Positions 31,700-39,301 of a DNA stretch of 57,492 nucleotides are shown piece after piece. The stretch is from an uncultured Clostridia bacterium (GTDB lineage Bacteria > Bacillota > Clostridia > Christensenellales > UBA1242), in NCBI GenBank assembly GCA_947624415.1, contig CANQKH010000008.1, forward strand, positions 1-57,492, given 5' to 3'. The notes under the pieces are model-generated. The model saw only the letters and a list, made by a program, of their open reading frames with translations. It was not told where the DNA came from and searched no databases. Numbering within the stretch: the first letter of the stretch is position 1; the number at the start of each line of letters is the position of its first letter. A program made the translations under genes and the position numbers.

Positions 31700-32260
31700 C
31701 TATTTATCTTTAAAACTTAATATTAATGGCTTCCCATTTGGTATCTCAAATTTTAAGTAATCTCCATCTGCCGGAACTCCTTTAAAATAACTTGCTAGTA
31801 TAAGCCCAACACCACCATGCGATACTATTAGTGTGTCGCTATTTAAATCATTCTTTAACTCTTCAAGCAAATCAAAAACTCTTTTTTCAACTTCTTCGAT
31901 GCTTTCTGCCTTTGCATATTTTTGTTTTGATTTAGAATTCCAAAAACCATTGAAATCAAATTGAGATCTAGTAAGCCCCTCAAATTCTCCAAAATCTCTT
32001 TCAATAACCCTGTCATCAAATTGTATTGGTTTGTCCCCATGATATATTATTTCACAAGTTTGACGAGCCCGAAGTAGCGGACTGCAAATGACTTTTGAAA
32101 AATTTTTTGTTTGCAAAAACTTTGCAGTTTCTTCTGCCTGCTTTATTCCCTTTTCATTTAAAGGAATGTCGCTTCTTCCCTGACATTTTGGGTCTTTATT
32201 GCCATTCCCATCTAAATTATCATTCCAATCTGTAGAGCCATGCCTTACAAAATAAATCAT
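31700..32260 (-). CDS. Histidine phosphatase (phosphoglycerate-mutase superfamily)
   Basis: This 186-residue protein starts MIYFVRHGSTDWN, the RHG catalytic motif with the phosphohistidine His (residue 7) and its Arg. SPLLRARQTCEII carries the second Arg, the acid is in FGEFEGLTRSQ, and the second His is in LIVSHGGVG. The size fits the cobC/GpmB branch, which dephosphorylates small phosphorylated metabolites; cofactor-dependent glycolytic mutase is less likely at this length. The ribosome site is weak (GGGGT). It heads a two-gene unit with the hypothetical protein downstream. The substrate cannot be read from sequence. Confidence 0.88.
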   Translation of the reverse strand: MIYFVRHGSTDWNDNLDGNGNKDPKCQGRSDIPLNEKGIKQAEETAKFLQTKNFSKVICSPLLRARQTCEIIYHGDKPIQFDDRVIERDFGEFEGLTRSQFDFNGFWNSKSKQKYAKAESIEEVEKRVFDLLEELKNDLNSDTLIVSHGGVGLILASYFKGVPADGDYLKFEIPNGKPLILSFKDK

Positions 32261-32357
32261 ATTTTTACCCCATTTTATAACATTTTTATTCTTTAATTCT
32301 CTTTTTTATGCAGTTTTGTTATTATTTCCATTTTGTTATTGCTTTTGCCTTAGTTTT

Positions 32358-33044
32358 TCACATTTTTAATATAAAATCAATAGATTTTTTTAAAATATCT
32401 TTACCTATCAATCTTATCTTTTTAAAATCGCTTTTAAGTGTGTCCAACATCTCTTTTTCAATATGTCTATTAAAAATATAATAACCTATGATTTTAAAGG
32501 CATCATAACCATTAAGCCTCTCTGTTTTAACTTTTTCTATGTCGTCCAATATATTCATGTCAAAATCTTCAATTTTTATATTTTTGCAAGTGTTTTTTAA
32601 ATCTTGTAGGCTTAATTCTTGTTGCGAACCATCTAAGTAAGTTGCAAAACTCTCGTCAAGCCATCGAACCCTTGGAATATCATATTTTTTATATACATAG
32701 TTATCAAAATACAAATGGACAGTTTCATGTAAAAGAGTATGCTCTTTAAATTTCACCTCTTTTTCATTTTTCACATTAACATACACTTGTATTTCATTAT
32801 TGTAAAAGCACCCACTAGCCCAATTTGGAGGCTGATTGCCACCTGAAATTGATTTTATGTGATTTACAAAATCATCCCTGTTTGAAAAGTAAGATGCCTT
32901 TAAAATCATCAAATCATCATCGCAATCAAATAGTTTGTTAAGTGTAATCCTGCCCTTTTCGGCAATTCCTATTGAATTTACAACACAACTTTTTACTTTT
33001 TCATCATAGCAAACTTCATAATGTTTTGCATTTATTTTCTCCAT
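32358..33044 (-). CDS. Gluzincin-like (M1-type) metallopeptidase domain protein
   Basis: This 228-residue protein has LLHETVHLYFDNYV, an HExxH zinc motif. A downstream Glu in RWLDESFATYLDG sits about 20 residues on, the spacing of gluzincins (HExxH-18-E). A beta-rich front half with WASGCFYNNEIQVYV resembles the substrate-strand region of M1 catalytic cores. The N-terminal sheet domains of true M1 aminopeptidases are missing, so this is a minimal catalytic domain. No signal peptide is seen. GGGAG precedes the ATG, 24 bases after the GNAT-like gene. The metal site looks complete; substrate and biological role are unknown. Confidence 0.75.
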   Translation of the reverse strand: MEKINAKHYEVCYDEKVKSCVVNSIGIAEKGRITLNKLFDCDDDLMILKASYFSNRDDFVNHIKSISGGNQPPNWASGCFYNNEIQVYVNVKNEKEVKFKEHTLLHETVHLYFDNYVYKKYDIPRVRWLDESFATYLDGSQQELSLQDLKNTCKNIKIEDFDMNILDDIEKVKTERLNGYDAFKIIGYYIFNRHIEKEMLDTLKSDFKKIRLIGKDILKKSIDFILKM

Positions 33045-33068
33045 CTTTCTCCCTATCTCAAAAGACGT

Positions 33069-33575
33069 TTATATTGATGTATCCAAATTACTGCCATAAA
33101 CTCGCACATCTTTTTGAGGGTTTGCCACACCCACTAATTTTAAAACTTTCTCCGCCATTCTGTGCCCTTCTTGCGAAACAGTTATGGCAACCAAATTGTT
33201 TTTCGTCTGCACTTCCTTATATAGACGTTCTAAAAGAGGAAGTGAAAAACGACGATATTCTTGCTTTACAAGAACAGACGGAATATAAAAACATCCACTT
33301 TTACAATTCCATTCCTGTGGAGGAAAATCATAATCGTGGTCATGTTTCAACCTTAAAATATCATCATAAAGTGATTTTGAAATTTCTACAATAAGAAAAT
33401 ACCCGACAATGTTGCCATCAACAACCAAAAGAAAAGCATCATTTTTATCACTATATCTTTCAAAATACCACGATGAATCTGAATAATCAAAATTTGTATA
33501 GAACTCTTTGTCTATTTCTAAAATTGACATTATTACATCATCAGTCATTTTTACTTTTTTGACTTCTACTTGCAC
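33069..33575 (-). CDS. GNAT-like N-acetyltransferase
   Basis: This 168-residue protein has the GNAT order. An N-terminal helix pair leads to strands NDAFLLVVDGNIVGYFLIVEI, and then a strand-loop-helix (YIPSVLVKQEYRRFSLPLLERL) takes the place of the acetyl-CoA loop. Late strands (NLVAITVSQEGHRMAEKVL) close the fold. The CoA loop lacks the full Q/R-x-x-G-x-G/A motif, so activity is not assured. I start it at GTG 33575, where GGAGG sits six bases upstream; the longer frame would overlap the tRNA-Gly gene. It leads the two-gene operon with the gluzincin-like protein. The substrate is unknown. Confidence 0.7.
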   Translation of the reverse strand: MQVEVKKVKMTDDVIMSILEIDKEFYTNFDYSDSSWYFERYSDKNDAFLLVVDGNIVGYFLIVEISKSLYDDILRLKHDHDYDFPPQEWNCKSGCFYIPSVLVKQEYRRFSLPLLERLYKEVQTKNNLVAITVSQEGHRMAEKVLKLVGVANPQKDVRVYGSNLDTSI

Positions 33576-33606
33576 TTTAAACCTCCAAGCACCGATGTAA
33601 TTTATC

Positions 33607-33680
33607 TGGAGCAGGCGACGGGAATCGGACCCGCGAATCACGCTTGGGAAGCGTACATTTTACCACTAAATCACGCCTGC
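33607..33680 (-). tRNA. tRNA-Gly(CCC) with unusual T loop
   Basis: A complete cloverleaf folds on the minus strand: acceptor GCAGGCG/CGCCTGC (7 bp), D arm ATTT-AGTGGTA-AAAT, anticodon arm TACGC-TTCCCAA-GCGTG with anticodon CCC, a 4-base variable loop and encoded CCA. The T arm is GCGGG-TCCGATT-CCCGT, so position 55 is C where almost all elongator tRNAs have U (pseudouridine). G18 and G19 are present. The discriminator is U. The promoter at 33730-33758 drives it. The body resembles E. coli tRNA-Gly(CCC). The C55 change is real in this sequence but could be a sequencing error. Confidence 0.93.
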
Positions 33681-33729
33681 ATATTTTGAAATTCTACCAC
33701 ATCATTGATATTTGCTCAAATTCTTTATT

Positions 33730-33758
33730 ATTATATCATAAAAAAAATTTTATTGCAA
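33730..33758 (-). promoter_or_regulatory. tRNA-Gly promoter with palindromic -35 shared with the divergent gene
   Basis: On the minus strand, TTGCAA (33758-33753), a 17-base spacer and TATAAT (33735-33730). TTGCAA is its own complement. On the plus strand the same hexamer has CATATT (33777-33782) 18 bases downstream, seven bases before the ATG at 33790. One -35 may serve both directions, which would make the two promoters mutually exclusive. Confidence 0.6.
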
Positions 33759-33789
33759 CTTTTTATTAAAAGTTTTCATATTCTATATT

Positions 33790-34413
33790 ATGACAAAATT
33801 TTTAAACAAAAGCAGTTGTTACATAGGAGAAAATGTGATATTTGGCAAAAATGTCGTGCTTTATGAGAATAATCACCTCGAAAATTGTCAAATTGGCGAT
33901 AATACCATTCTTCTTCCTAATAATTTTATTTCAAATTCAATTGTTGGAAATAATTGTAAAATTCATAATAGTGTCATTGAAGACAGCCAAATTGAAAATT
34001 ATGTCAATATCGGCCCTTTTGCTAGGTTGCGTCCAAACTGCAAAGTATGTTCTTATGTAAAAATTGGCAACTTCGTCGAAATTAAAAATAGTTTTATTGG
34101 TCAAGGAACAAAAATTAGCCATCTCGCTTATGTTGGAGATAGTGAAATAGGTGAAAACTGCAATATTGGCTGCGGCGTTATTTTTGCAAACTATGACGGA
34201 AAAACAAAACACAAAATTAAAGTTGGAAATCATGTTTTTATTGGTTCTAATTGCAACCTTATCTCTCCTCTTAATATTGAAGACGATAGTTATATATGTG
34301 CAGGAACAACTGTTACAGAAAATGTCGAAAAAGAAGACTTTGTAATTGGAAGAGTTCGGCAGCAAGTAAAAAAGAATGGTGCAAAAAAATATTGGAATCG
34401 GGAGGAAAAATGA
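33790..34413 (+). CDS. Stand-alone GlmU-type acetyltransferase (left-handed beta-helix) domain
   Basis: This 207-residue protein is built of hexapeptide repeats forming a left-handed beta helix. It carries GlmU C-terminal signatures: GPFARLRP, KIGNFVEIKNS, SHLAYVGDSEIG, GCGVIFANYDGK and HVFIGSN. In full GlmU this half acetylates glucosamine-1-phosphate with acetyl-CoA before uridylylation. The N-terminal uridylyltransferase half is absent, so another gene must supply it. The gene overlaps glmM (ATGA), which makes the substrate, so function as the GlcN-1-P acetyltransferase is well supported. No ribosome site precedes the ATG and a promoter ends seven bases upstream, so it may be a leaderless mRNA. 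Confidence 0.85.
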   Translation: MTKFLNKSSCYIGENVIFGKNVVLYENNHLENCQIGDNTILLPNNFISNSIVGNNCKIHNSVIEDSQIENYVNIGPFARLRPNCKVCSYVKIGNFVEIKNSFIGQGTKISHLAYVGDSEIGENCNIGCGVIFANYDGKTKHKIKVGNHVFIGSNCNLISPLNIEDDSYICAGTTVTENVEKEDFVIGRVRQQVKKNGAKKYWNREEK

Positions 34414-35711
34414 GTATATATTTTGGAACAGACGGGTTTCGAGGCGTTTATGGCGAGGTCATTTCCCCTTCAATCGCCTTTAAAGTGGGAAATAGTCTTG
34501 GAGGTCTTTGCTCAAAAGGGAAAATTTTGATTGGAAGAGATACACGGCGTAGCGGAAGTCTCCTAACCCTTTCTTTTGCGAGTGGAATAATGAGTCATGG
34601 AATCAATGTTGTGGATATTGGCATTGCCCCAACCCCTGTAATTGCCTATCTTACAAAACTTTTGAATTACGATTTTGGTGTCGTCATAAGTGCCAGTCAT
34701 AACCCTAAAAATTATAACGGCATAAAAATATTCGATAACGAAGGCTTTAAAATAAAAGAAGATTTGGAAAGTGAAATTGAAAGAAAAATTCTTTATTCAA
34801 GTGAAATAGGTTACGATAAAGTTGGAAGATATACCTCGCGTCCTCAATTAATAAAATATTACAAAAATAATATTTACAATAATTTTTCATCTCTTGCCGG
34901 CTTAAAGGTGGTTCTTGACCTTGCAAATGGTGCTTCTTATTCAATTGCAAAAGAGATGTTTTCAAAACTTGGTGCTAAGGTTGTCGCCTTAAACAATGGC
35001 AAAAATGGTAAAAAGATAAATGTGAAATGCGGTGCTTTGTATCCTGATGTTTTGGCATCAGCAGTAAAATATTACAATGCCGATGTTGGATTTTCATTTG
35101 ACGGTGATGCAGACAGAATTATTGCCTGCGATGAAAAAGGAGTGATTTTAGATGGCGATGATATTCTATTCCTCTTGGCAAAATACACTCACCCATCAAG
35201 CGTTGTTGGAACAAGCATGACAAACAAAGGTTTGGAAGTTGCCCTTTCACACCAAGGCATAAATTTGCTACGTGCCGACGTTGGAGATAAATATGTTGTT
35301 GAAATGATGAAAAACAAAAACTCTCCTCTCGGTGGCGAGCCTTCTGGGCATATTATTAATTTTAAATATTCAACAACTGGTGATGGAGTGCTTACAGCAT
35401 TGACAATCGCAAGTATTATAAAGAAAGAAAAAAAATCTATCTCTAAATTAATAACCCTTAAACATTATCCACAAATAATTAAAAATGTTGAAGTGGTTGA
35501 CAAGTATCGAATTTTAAATTCCGACCAACTTTCAGCTAAAGTTATTGAGTGTCAAAAACTCTTTGGGCAAAGTGGCAGAGTGCTTGTTCGAGCGAGTGGA
35601 ACAGAAAGCAAGATTAGAGTCATGTGCGAACACAAAAATCGTGAAATTGCAGAAAATTGGGCTGAAATCATAGAAAATTTAATAAAAAACATCGAAAAAA
35701 ATTATATTTAA
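34410..35711 (+). CDS. glmM: Phosphoglucosamine mutase
   Basis: This 433-residue protein has all four signatures of alpha-phosphohexomutases. The catalytic Ser96 is in ISASHNPKNYNG, the Mg site is FDGDADR, the sugar loop is GGEPSGHII and the phosphate-binding site is RASGTESKIRV. The opening YFGTDGFRG is typical of GlmM. It converts glucosamine-6-phosphate to glucosamine-1-phosphate for UDP-GlcNAc and so for peptidoglycan. GGAGG precedes the ATG, which overlaps the upstream stop as ATGA. Pairing with the acetyltransferase makes a two-step route to GlcNAc-1-P. A terminator follows at 35760. The slightly short length is within family range. Confidence 0.95.
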   Translation: MSIYFGTDGFRGVYGEVISPSIAFKVGNSLGGLCSKGKILIGRDTRRSGSLLTLSFASGIMSHGINVVDIGIAPTPVIAYLTKLLNYDFGVVISASHNPKNYNGIKIFDNEGFKIKEDLESEIERKILYSSEIGYDKVGRYTSRPQLIKYYKNNIYNNFSSLAGLKVVLDLANGASYSIAKEMFSKLGAKVVALNNGKNGKKINVKCGALYPDVLASAVKYYNADVGFSFDGDADRIIACDEKGVILDGDDILFLLAKYTHPSSVVGTSMTNKGLEVALSHQGINLLRADVGDKYVVEMMKNKNSPLGGEPSGHIINFKYSTTGDGVLTALTIASIIKKEKKSISKLITLKHYPQIIKNVEVVDKYRILNSDQLSAKVIECQKLFGQSGRVLVRASGTESKIRVMCEHKNREIAENWAEIIENLIKNIEKNYI

Positions 35712-35754
35712 GTAAGAAAACATCTAGTAAACGCACCATTGTTCTTGCGCTTCT

Positions 35755-35790
35755 AAAAAAAAGACGGAATTCCCCGTCTTTTAATTTTTA
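35755..35790. terminator. Terminator after glmM
   Basis: AAAAGACGG-AATTCC-CCGTCTTTT forms a stem with flanking A and T tracts and can work in both directions. Confidence 0.7.
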
Positions 35791-35821
35791 TAGAATAGTT
35801 TAATTTTTATGCACAAAAAGT

Positions 35822-37171
35822 TTATTCTTCAAGTTGAGGATAATAATTATCATCAATTGTTTGCTCTGTTTTTGGAGTGTCAATCAATAAATTCATTTCG
35901 TTCACAAGGTCATTTGCAAGCAAAACTTCAATGTCAGATAGAACTTTACCCTCTTTCAAATCTGTGCAAACTTTTTCTTTCGAAGTTACAAATTCAAGCA
36001 AGTCTAATGACTTTATAAGATTTGTAAAAATCCTGTTTGGTTCATTTTCATATAAATGTAATTCGCTTGCCCTGTCAAACCATTTTTTTATGTCTCTTCC
36101 GCAACGTAAATCTTGGGTGCTTAAATATTCTCTTATTAAATTCTCTGGGTCTTGAAATAAATTTTCATTATTTCTTGATCTTGCCTTCATTACCAAAAAT
36201 GGCATTCCAAAATCATTGTGTTCTTGAAGGTTTCTTTGAAGTTGCCCTTTATTTAACTTGTCAAGTTTCTTTAAATATTGTTTAAGATGTGGACAATCTA
36301 TTGCATTACATCTCCCTGTTCTATATTTTATCTTCCCTTCATTAGTTTTGAATTTCCTTAAACATAACAAACTATCCTCTTCATTTTGAAAATGAAAATG
36401 AGGTGCTGACGCCGTATCTCCAAACACAACTCTTCGTGGATCATCTCCAAGAAAAACATTGTGGTGTGGAACTATATCATTATCATATCTCATAATAGGC
36501 ATAGCCGCATTCGGATTTGCATCAAGCAATGCATACATTGATATTGACAAACTTCTTGTATATAAAAATTTGTCTAATAGAATTGCATCTTTGTCTATGT
36601 CGGGGTGGGCATCTATTTCATCTCTTAAAAGTTTTAACGATACCGGCTTAAATTTTAAGTTTACTAATTTTGCATACATTGATTGCCCTTGATTTGGATG
36701 GTGGCCGGCATAAAACCTTATATCAGTTTTGACCTGCTCTTGATTTATTTCATATTTTGACTTACTATCAGCAAATGTTACGCTGTTTGCAAAATCATAG
36801 AGTGGCTTTTCATAATTATATCTTTTAAATTTTACGTGATATTTGCAAGTAGATTGCATTTTCCTGTATTCATCATCGCGAATATAATATGGAACATATT
36901 TCCATTCACGCTTGATAAAGTCGCTGGCATTAAAATTTTTTATCATTTTGTAGAAAGGTGCATAATGTTCAACACGTCCCTCTCTTCCACCTTGTTGACG
37001 CATATAAGTATAAAGTTCTTGTTTTAAAATAGCCTTAATCTCTTCGAAATCATATTCTTGAAGATTTTTGGATAAGGTTAAAAATGCTTTCTCACGTTTT
37101 CCTCGCAAATAATTGAGGACACTTGTCTCAATAAGGTTCATTTCGTCATTTTCATTTGTTTGTTTTTTCAT
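35822..37171 (-). CDS. Hypothetical 449-residue protein, unknown family
   Basis: This soluble protein has no signal peptide. Residues 1-110 are helical and basic. The central part (about 150-330) has the motifs RFYAGHHPNQGQSMY, AMPIMRYDNDIVPHHNVFLGDD, APHFHFQNEEDS and RCNAIDCPHLKQYL. The close set of His, Cys and Asp residues suggests a metal site, possibly an enzyme, but I recognise no family. The C-terminal third is helical and acidic. GAGGGG five bases before the ATG at 37171 sets the start. A TTGAAA-16-TACAAT promoter drives it and it is monocistronic. It could be a nuclease-like or structural protein; I assign no function. Confidence 0.7.
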   Translation of the reverse strand: MKKQTNENDEMNLIETSVLNYLRGKREKAFLTLSKNLQEYDFEEIKAILKQELYTYMRQQGGREGRVEHYAPFYKMIKNFNASDFIKREWKYVPYYIRDDEYRKMQSTCKYHVKFKRYNYEKPLYDFANSVTFADSKSKYEINQEQVKTDIRFYAGHHPNQGQSMYAKLVNLKFKPVSLKLLRDEIDAHPDIDKDAILLDKFLYTRSLSISMYALLDANPNAAMPIMRYDNDIVPHHNVFLGDDPRRVVFGDTASAPHFHFQNEEDSLLCLRKFKTNEGKIKYRTGRCNAIDCPHLKQYLKKLDKLNKGQLQRNLQEHNDFGMPFLVMKARSRNNENLFQDPENLIREYLSTQDLRCGRDIKKWFDRASELHLYENEPNRIFTNLIKSLDLLEFVTSKEKVCTDLKEGKVLSDIEVLLANDLVNEMNLLIDTPKTEQTIDDNYYPQLEE

Positions 37172-37188
37172 TATCACCCCTCATTATT

Positions 37189-37216
37189 ATTGTAACATAA
37201 AATTAAAAATTTTCAA
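37189..37216 (-). promoter_or_regulatory. Promoter of the 449-residue hypothetical gene
   Basis: On the minus strand, TTGAAA (37216-37211), a 16-base spacer ending in TGT, and TACAAT (37194-37189). Confidence 0.6.
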
Positions 37217-37264
37217 GTGTTTTTTTATTTTTTTTATTATAACTAAAAAGTTTTAATTTTACTC

Positions 37265-37293
37265 TTGACAAATACATCAATTCATATTAAAAT
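37265..37293 (+). promoter_or_regulatory. Promoter of the glycosyltransferase operon
   Basis: TTGACA (37265-37270), a 17-base spacer and TAAAAT (37288-37293). The start is predicted near 37300, giving a leader of about 115 nt without a ribosome site. Confidence 0.7.
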
Positions 37294-37300
37294 AAAAACG

Positions 37301-37384
37301 GAAAATTTATCAAAAATCAATAAATTTTCACATTTTTTATCAAAAAAACATTAAAAATTTTAAAATTATGCGTGTTTATCGCAT
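37301..37384 (+). promoter_or_regulatory. Structured leader of the glycosyltransferase operon
   Basis: GAAAATTTAT (37301-37310) pairs exactly with ATAAATTTTC (37320-37329), right at the predicted 5' end, and a T6 run follows. Further on is ATGCG-TGTTTAT-CGCAT (37368-37384). The first could stabilise the RNA or attenuate it; the second could be an operator. No Shine-Dalgarno precedes the ATG at 37416. Confidence 0.4.
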
Positions 37385-37415
37385 GAAAACATTTTAAAAA
37401 CGAAAAAATAAAATT

Positions 37416-38555
37416 ATGAAGATAACTATTGTTTGTGATATACTCGGCAAAAAGAATAATGGAACGTCTATTGCCGCATATAATTTGATTAATTATTTAA
37501 AAAATAAAGGACATATCGTCAAGGTGCTTTGTTGCGACTGTGATAAAAGTGGAGACGATGATTTTATCGTTCTTGACAAACTTAATCTTGGAATTTTAAA
37601 TAAAATTCTTGATAAAAATGGCATCTCTCTGCCAAAAACTGACAAGAAAATTATACGTGATGCTTTAATTGATTGTGATATTGTCCATATAATGCTCCCC
37701 TTCCCAATGGGCAAAAAGGCTTGCAAACTCGCAAAGAAATTGGGCAAACCTGTAACTGCCGGTTTTCATTGCCAAGCAGAACTTGTTACAAGTCATTTCG
37801 GACTTATGAATGCCACTCTTGTAAACAAATACGTTTACAAAAACTTCTATAATTCATTTTACAAAAAATGCGATGCCATTCATTACCCAACAAGTTTTAT
37901 AAGAGATACTTTTGAAAATGTTGCCGGAAAAACAAATGGATATATAATCTCAAATGGCGTCAATAATGAAATAACCTTTAAAGAAGTTGAAAAGCCAGAA
38001 GAATTTAAAGGCAAGTTTGTAATTTTAACGACAGGTCGTCTTTGCAAGGAAAAATCTCATGACGTTCTTTTAAAGGCAATCGCTCATTCAAAATATAATG
38101 ACAAAATACAACTTATAATTGCTGGACAAGGTCCACTATTTAATAAAATTAAAAATTATGGAAATAAGCATTTAAATAACCCACCTATTATAAAATATTT
38201 TTCTCGTAAAGAAATGATTGACATATTAAATTTTGCAGATTTGTATTGTCATCCTGCCGAAGTTGAACTTGAAGGTATTGCTTGCCTTGAAGCCTGCGTT
38301 TGCGGACTTGTCCCAATTGTTTCAGACTCAAATCGTGCCGCAACAAAAAATTTTGCTTTAACTGAAAATAACATATTTAAAAATAGAGATTATAATGACC
38401 TTAAAAATAAAATAGAATTTTTCATTGAACATCCAGATGAAAAACTTCTTATTAAAGGTCAATATCTTAACTATGGAAAAACCTTTGACCTCGATTCTTG
38501 TATGGCAAAAATGGAAGAAATGTTTGAAGAAGTCTTAAATTCTTCAAGGAAATAA
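37416..38555 (+). CDS. Family 4 glycosyltransferase
   Basis: This 379-residue GT-B enzyme has an N-terminal Rossmann half (ITIVCDILGKKNNGTS at the acceptor side) and a C-terminal donor half. The donor half has VILTTGRLCKEKSHDVLLKA, IIAGQGPL and PAEVELEGIACLEAC, the last being the E-x7-E sugar-nucleotide motif. Relatives make glucosyl- or galactosyl-diacylglycerol, or add sugars to surface polymers. The third gene of the operon is a metallo-beta-lactamase-fold protein and the second a membrane protein, which fits envelope glycolipid work. No ribosome site is visible before the ATG despite a long leader. The donor and acceptor cannot be deduced. Confidence 0.9.
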   Translation: MKITIVCDILGKKNNGTSIAAYNLINYLKNKGHIVKVLCCDCDKSGDDDFIVLDKLNLGILNKILDKNGISLPKTDKKIIRDALIDCDIVHIMLPFPMGKKACKLAKKLGKPVTAGFHCQAELVTSHFGLMNATLVNKYVYKNFYNSFYKKCDAIHYPTSFIRDTFENVAGKTNGYIISNGVNNEITFKEVEKPEEFKGKFVILTTGRLCKEKSHDVLLKAIAHSKYNDKIQLIIAGQGPLFNKIKNYGNKHLNNPPIIKYFSRKEMIDILNFADLYCHPAEVELEGIACLEACVCGLVPIVSDSNRAATKNFALTENNIFKNRDYNDLKNKIEFFIEHPDEKLLIKGQYLNYGKTFDLDSCMAKMEEMFEEVLNSSRK

Positions 38556-38560
38556 TTATA

Positions 38561-39301
38561 ATGTCGCTTTATCAAAAGTTTAAGTCTTACATTAAAAAAC
38601 CTTATGTCCATAAGGCAACCTTTTCTAATAAAATTTCCATGACTTATAATTTAATATGGGCTATTATTAAATTGGTTGGTGCTTACATACTTTCATCAAT
38701 ATTCATCTCGCTAAGTGGATTTTATACTATTTTTATTGGACTTGCCAAAATGGCATACTTTGATGGTAGACGAAATTCAAAATCTTTTGCCGATGAAAAA
38801 ATCTACTACAAGAGAATTGCTTTTGCACTTTTTACTGCCGGACTTTTATATTTATTCTATTTCCTTGAATTTTTTAATTATGATAGGTCTAACACCTATT
38901 ATGACATTATTGTCTGCATAGTAATCGCTCTTATTTCCTGTCTTGAAATTATATTTTCAGTGCGAGGTCTTATTAAGTCAAAGAAAACTAATGACTTTCT
39001 GTTGACAGGATTAAAATTTATAAACCTTTGCAGTGCCTTGTCGAGCGTTGTGCTTACACAAATTGCCATTCTTTCCATTCAAGTTGAGGAAAGTTCATCT
39101 GTATTTTATAATACTTTAATTGGAACAATTGTCGGCATTGCAACAATTGGAATTGCAATTTATATGTTTATAAGTTCAAAATATCACATTAAAAAAATCT
39201 ATCCAGTTTTGAAAAATAAAACAATTTTAACGTTAAAATCACAAAAAAATGCGAAAAAATGCTTAAATTTCCATTTTAAAGGAGGAAATAATGAAAATTG
39301 A
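38561..39301 (+). CDS. Polytopic membrane protein, unknown function
   Basis: This 246-residue protein has about six TM helices. They include NLIWAIIKLVGAYILSSIFI, IAFALFTAGLLYLFYFL, IIVCIVIALISCLEIIF and IGTIVGIATIGIAIYMFI. The N-terminus and the ~30-residue C-terminus are basic and should be cytoplasmic. I see no transporter or enzyme signature. It starts five bases after the glycosyltransferase stop and overlaps the MBL gene by 11 bases, so the three are translationally coupled. By context it may be a scaffold or transporter for the glycosyltransferase product, but this is only neighbourhood inference. Confidence 0.75.
   Translation: MSLYQKFKSYIKKPYVHKATFSNKISMTYNLIWAIIKLVGAYILSSIFISLSGFYTIFIGLAKMAYFDGRRNSKSFADEKIYYKRIAFALFTAGLLYLFYFLEFFNYDRSNTYYDIIVCIVIALISCLEIIFSVRGLIKSKKTNDFLLTGLKFINLCSALSSVVLTQIAILSIQVEESSSVFYNTLIGTIVGIATIGIAIYMFISSKYHIKKIYPVLKNKTILTLKSQKNAKKCLNFHFKGGNNEN

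Noticed and set aside
33576-33641. Longer start for the GNAT-like gene
   Set aside because: It would place coding sequence over the tRNA-Gly 3' end; GTG 33575 has a well-spaced GGAGG.
34296-34409. Upstream extension of glmM into the acetyltransferase gene
   Set aside because: The ATG at 34410 follows GGAGG and begins at the conserved GlmM N-terminus; the extension is another frame of the upstream gene.
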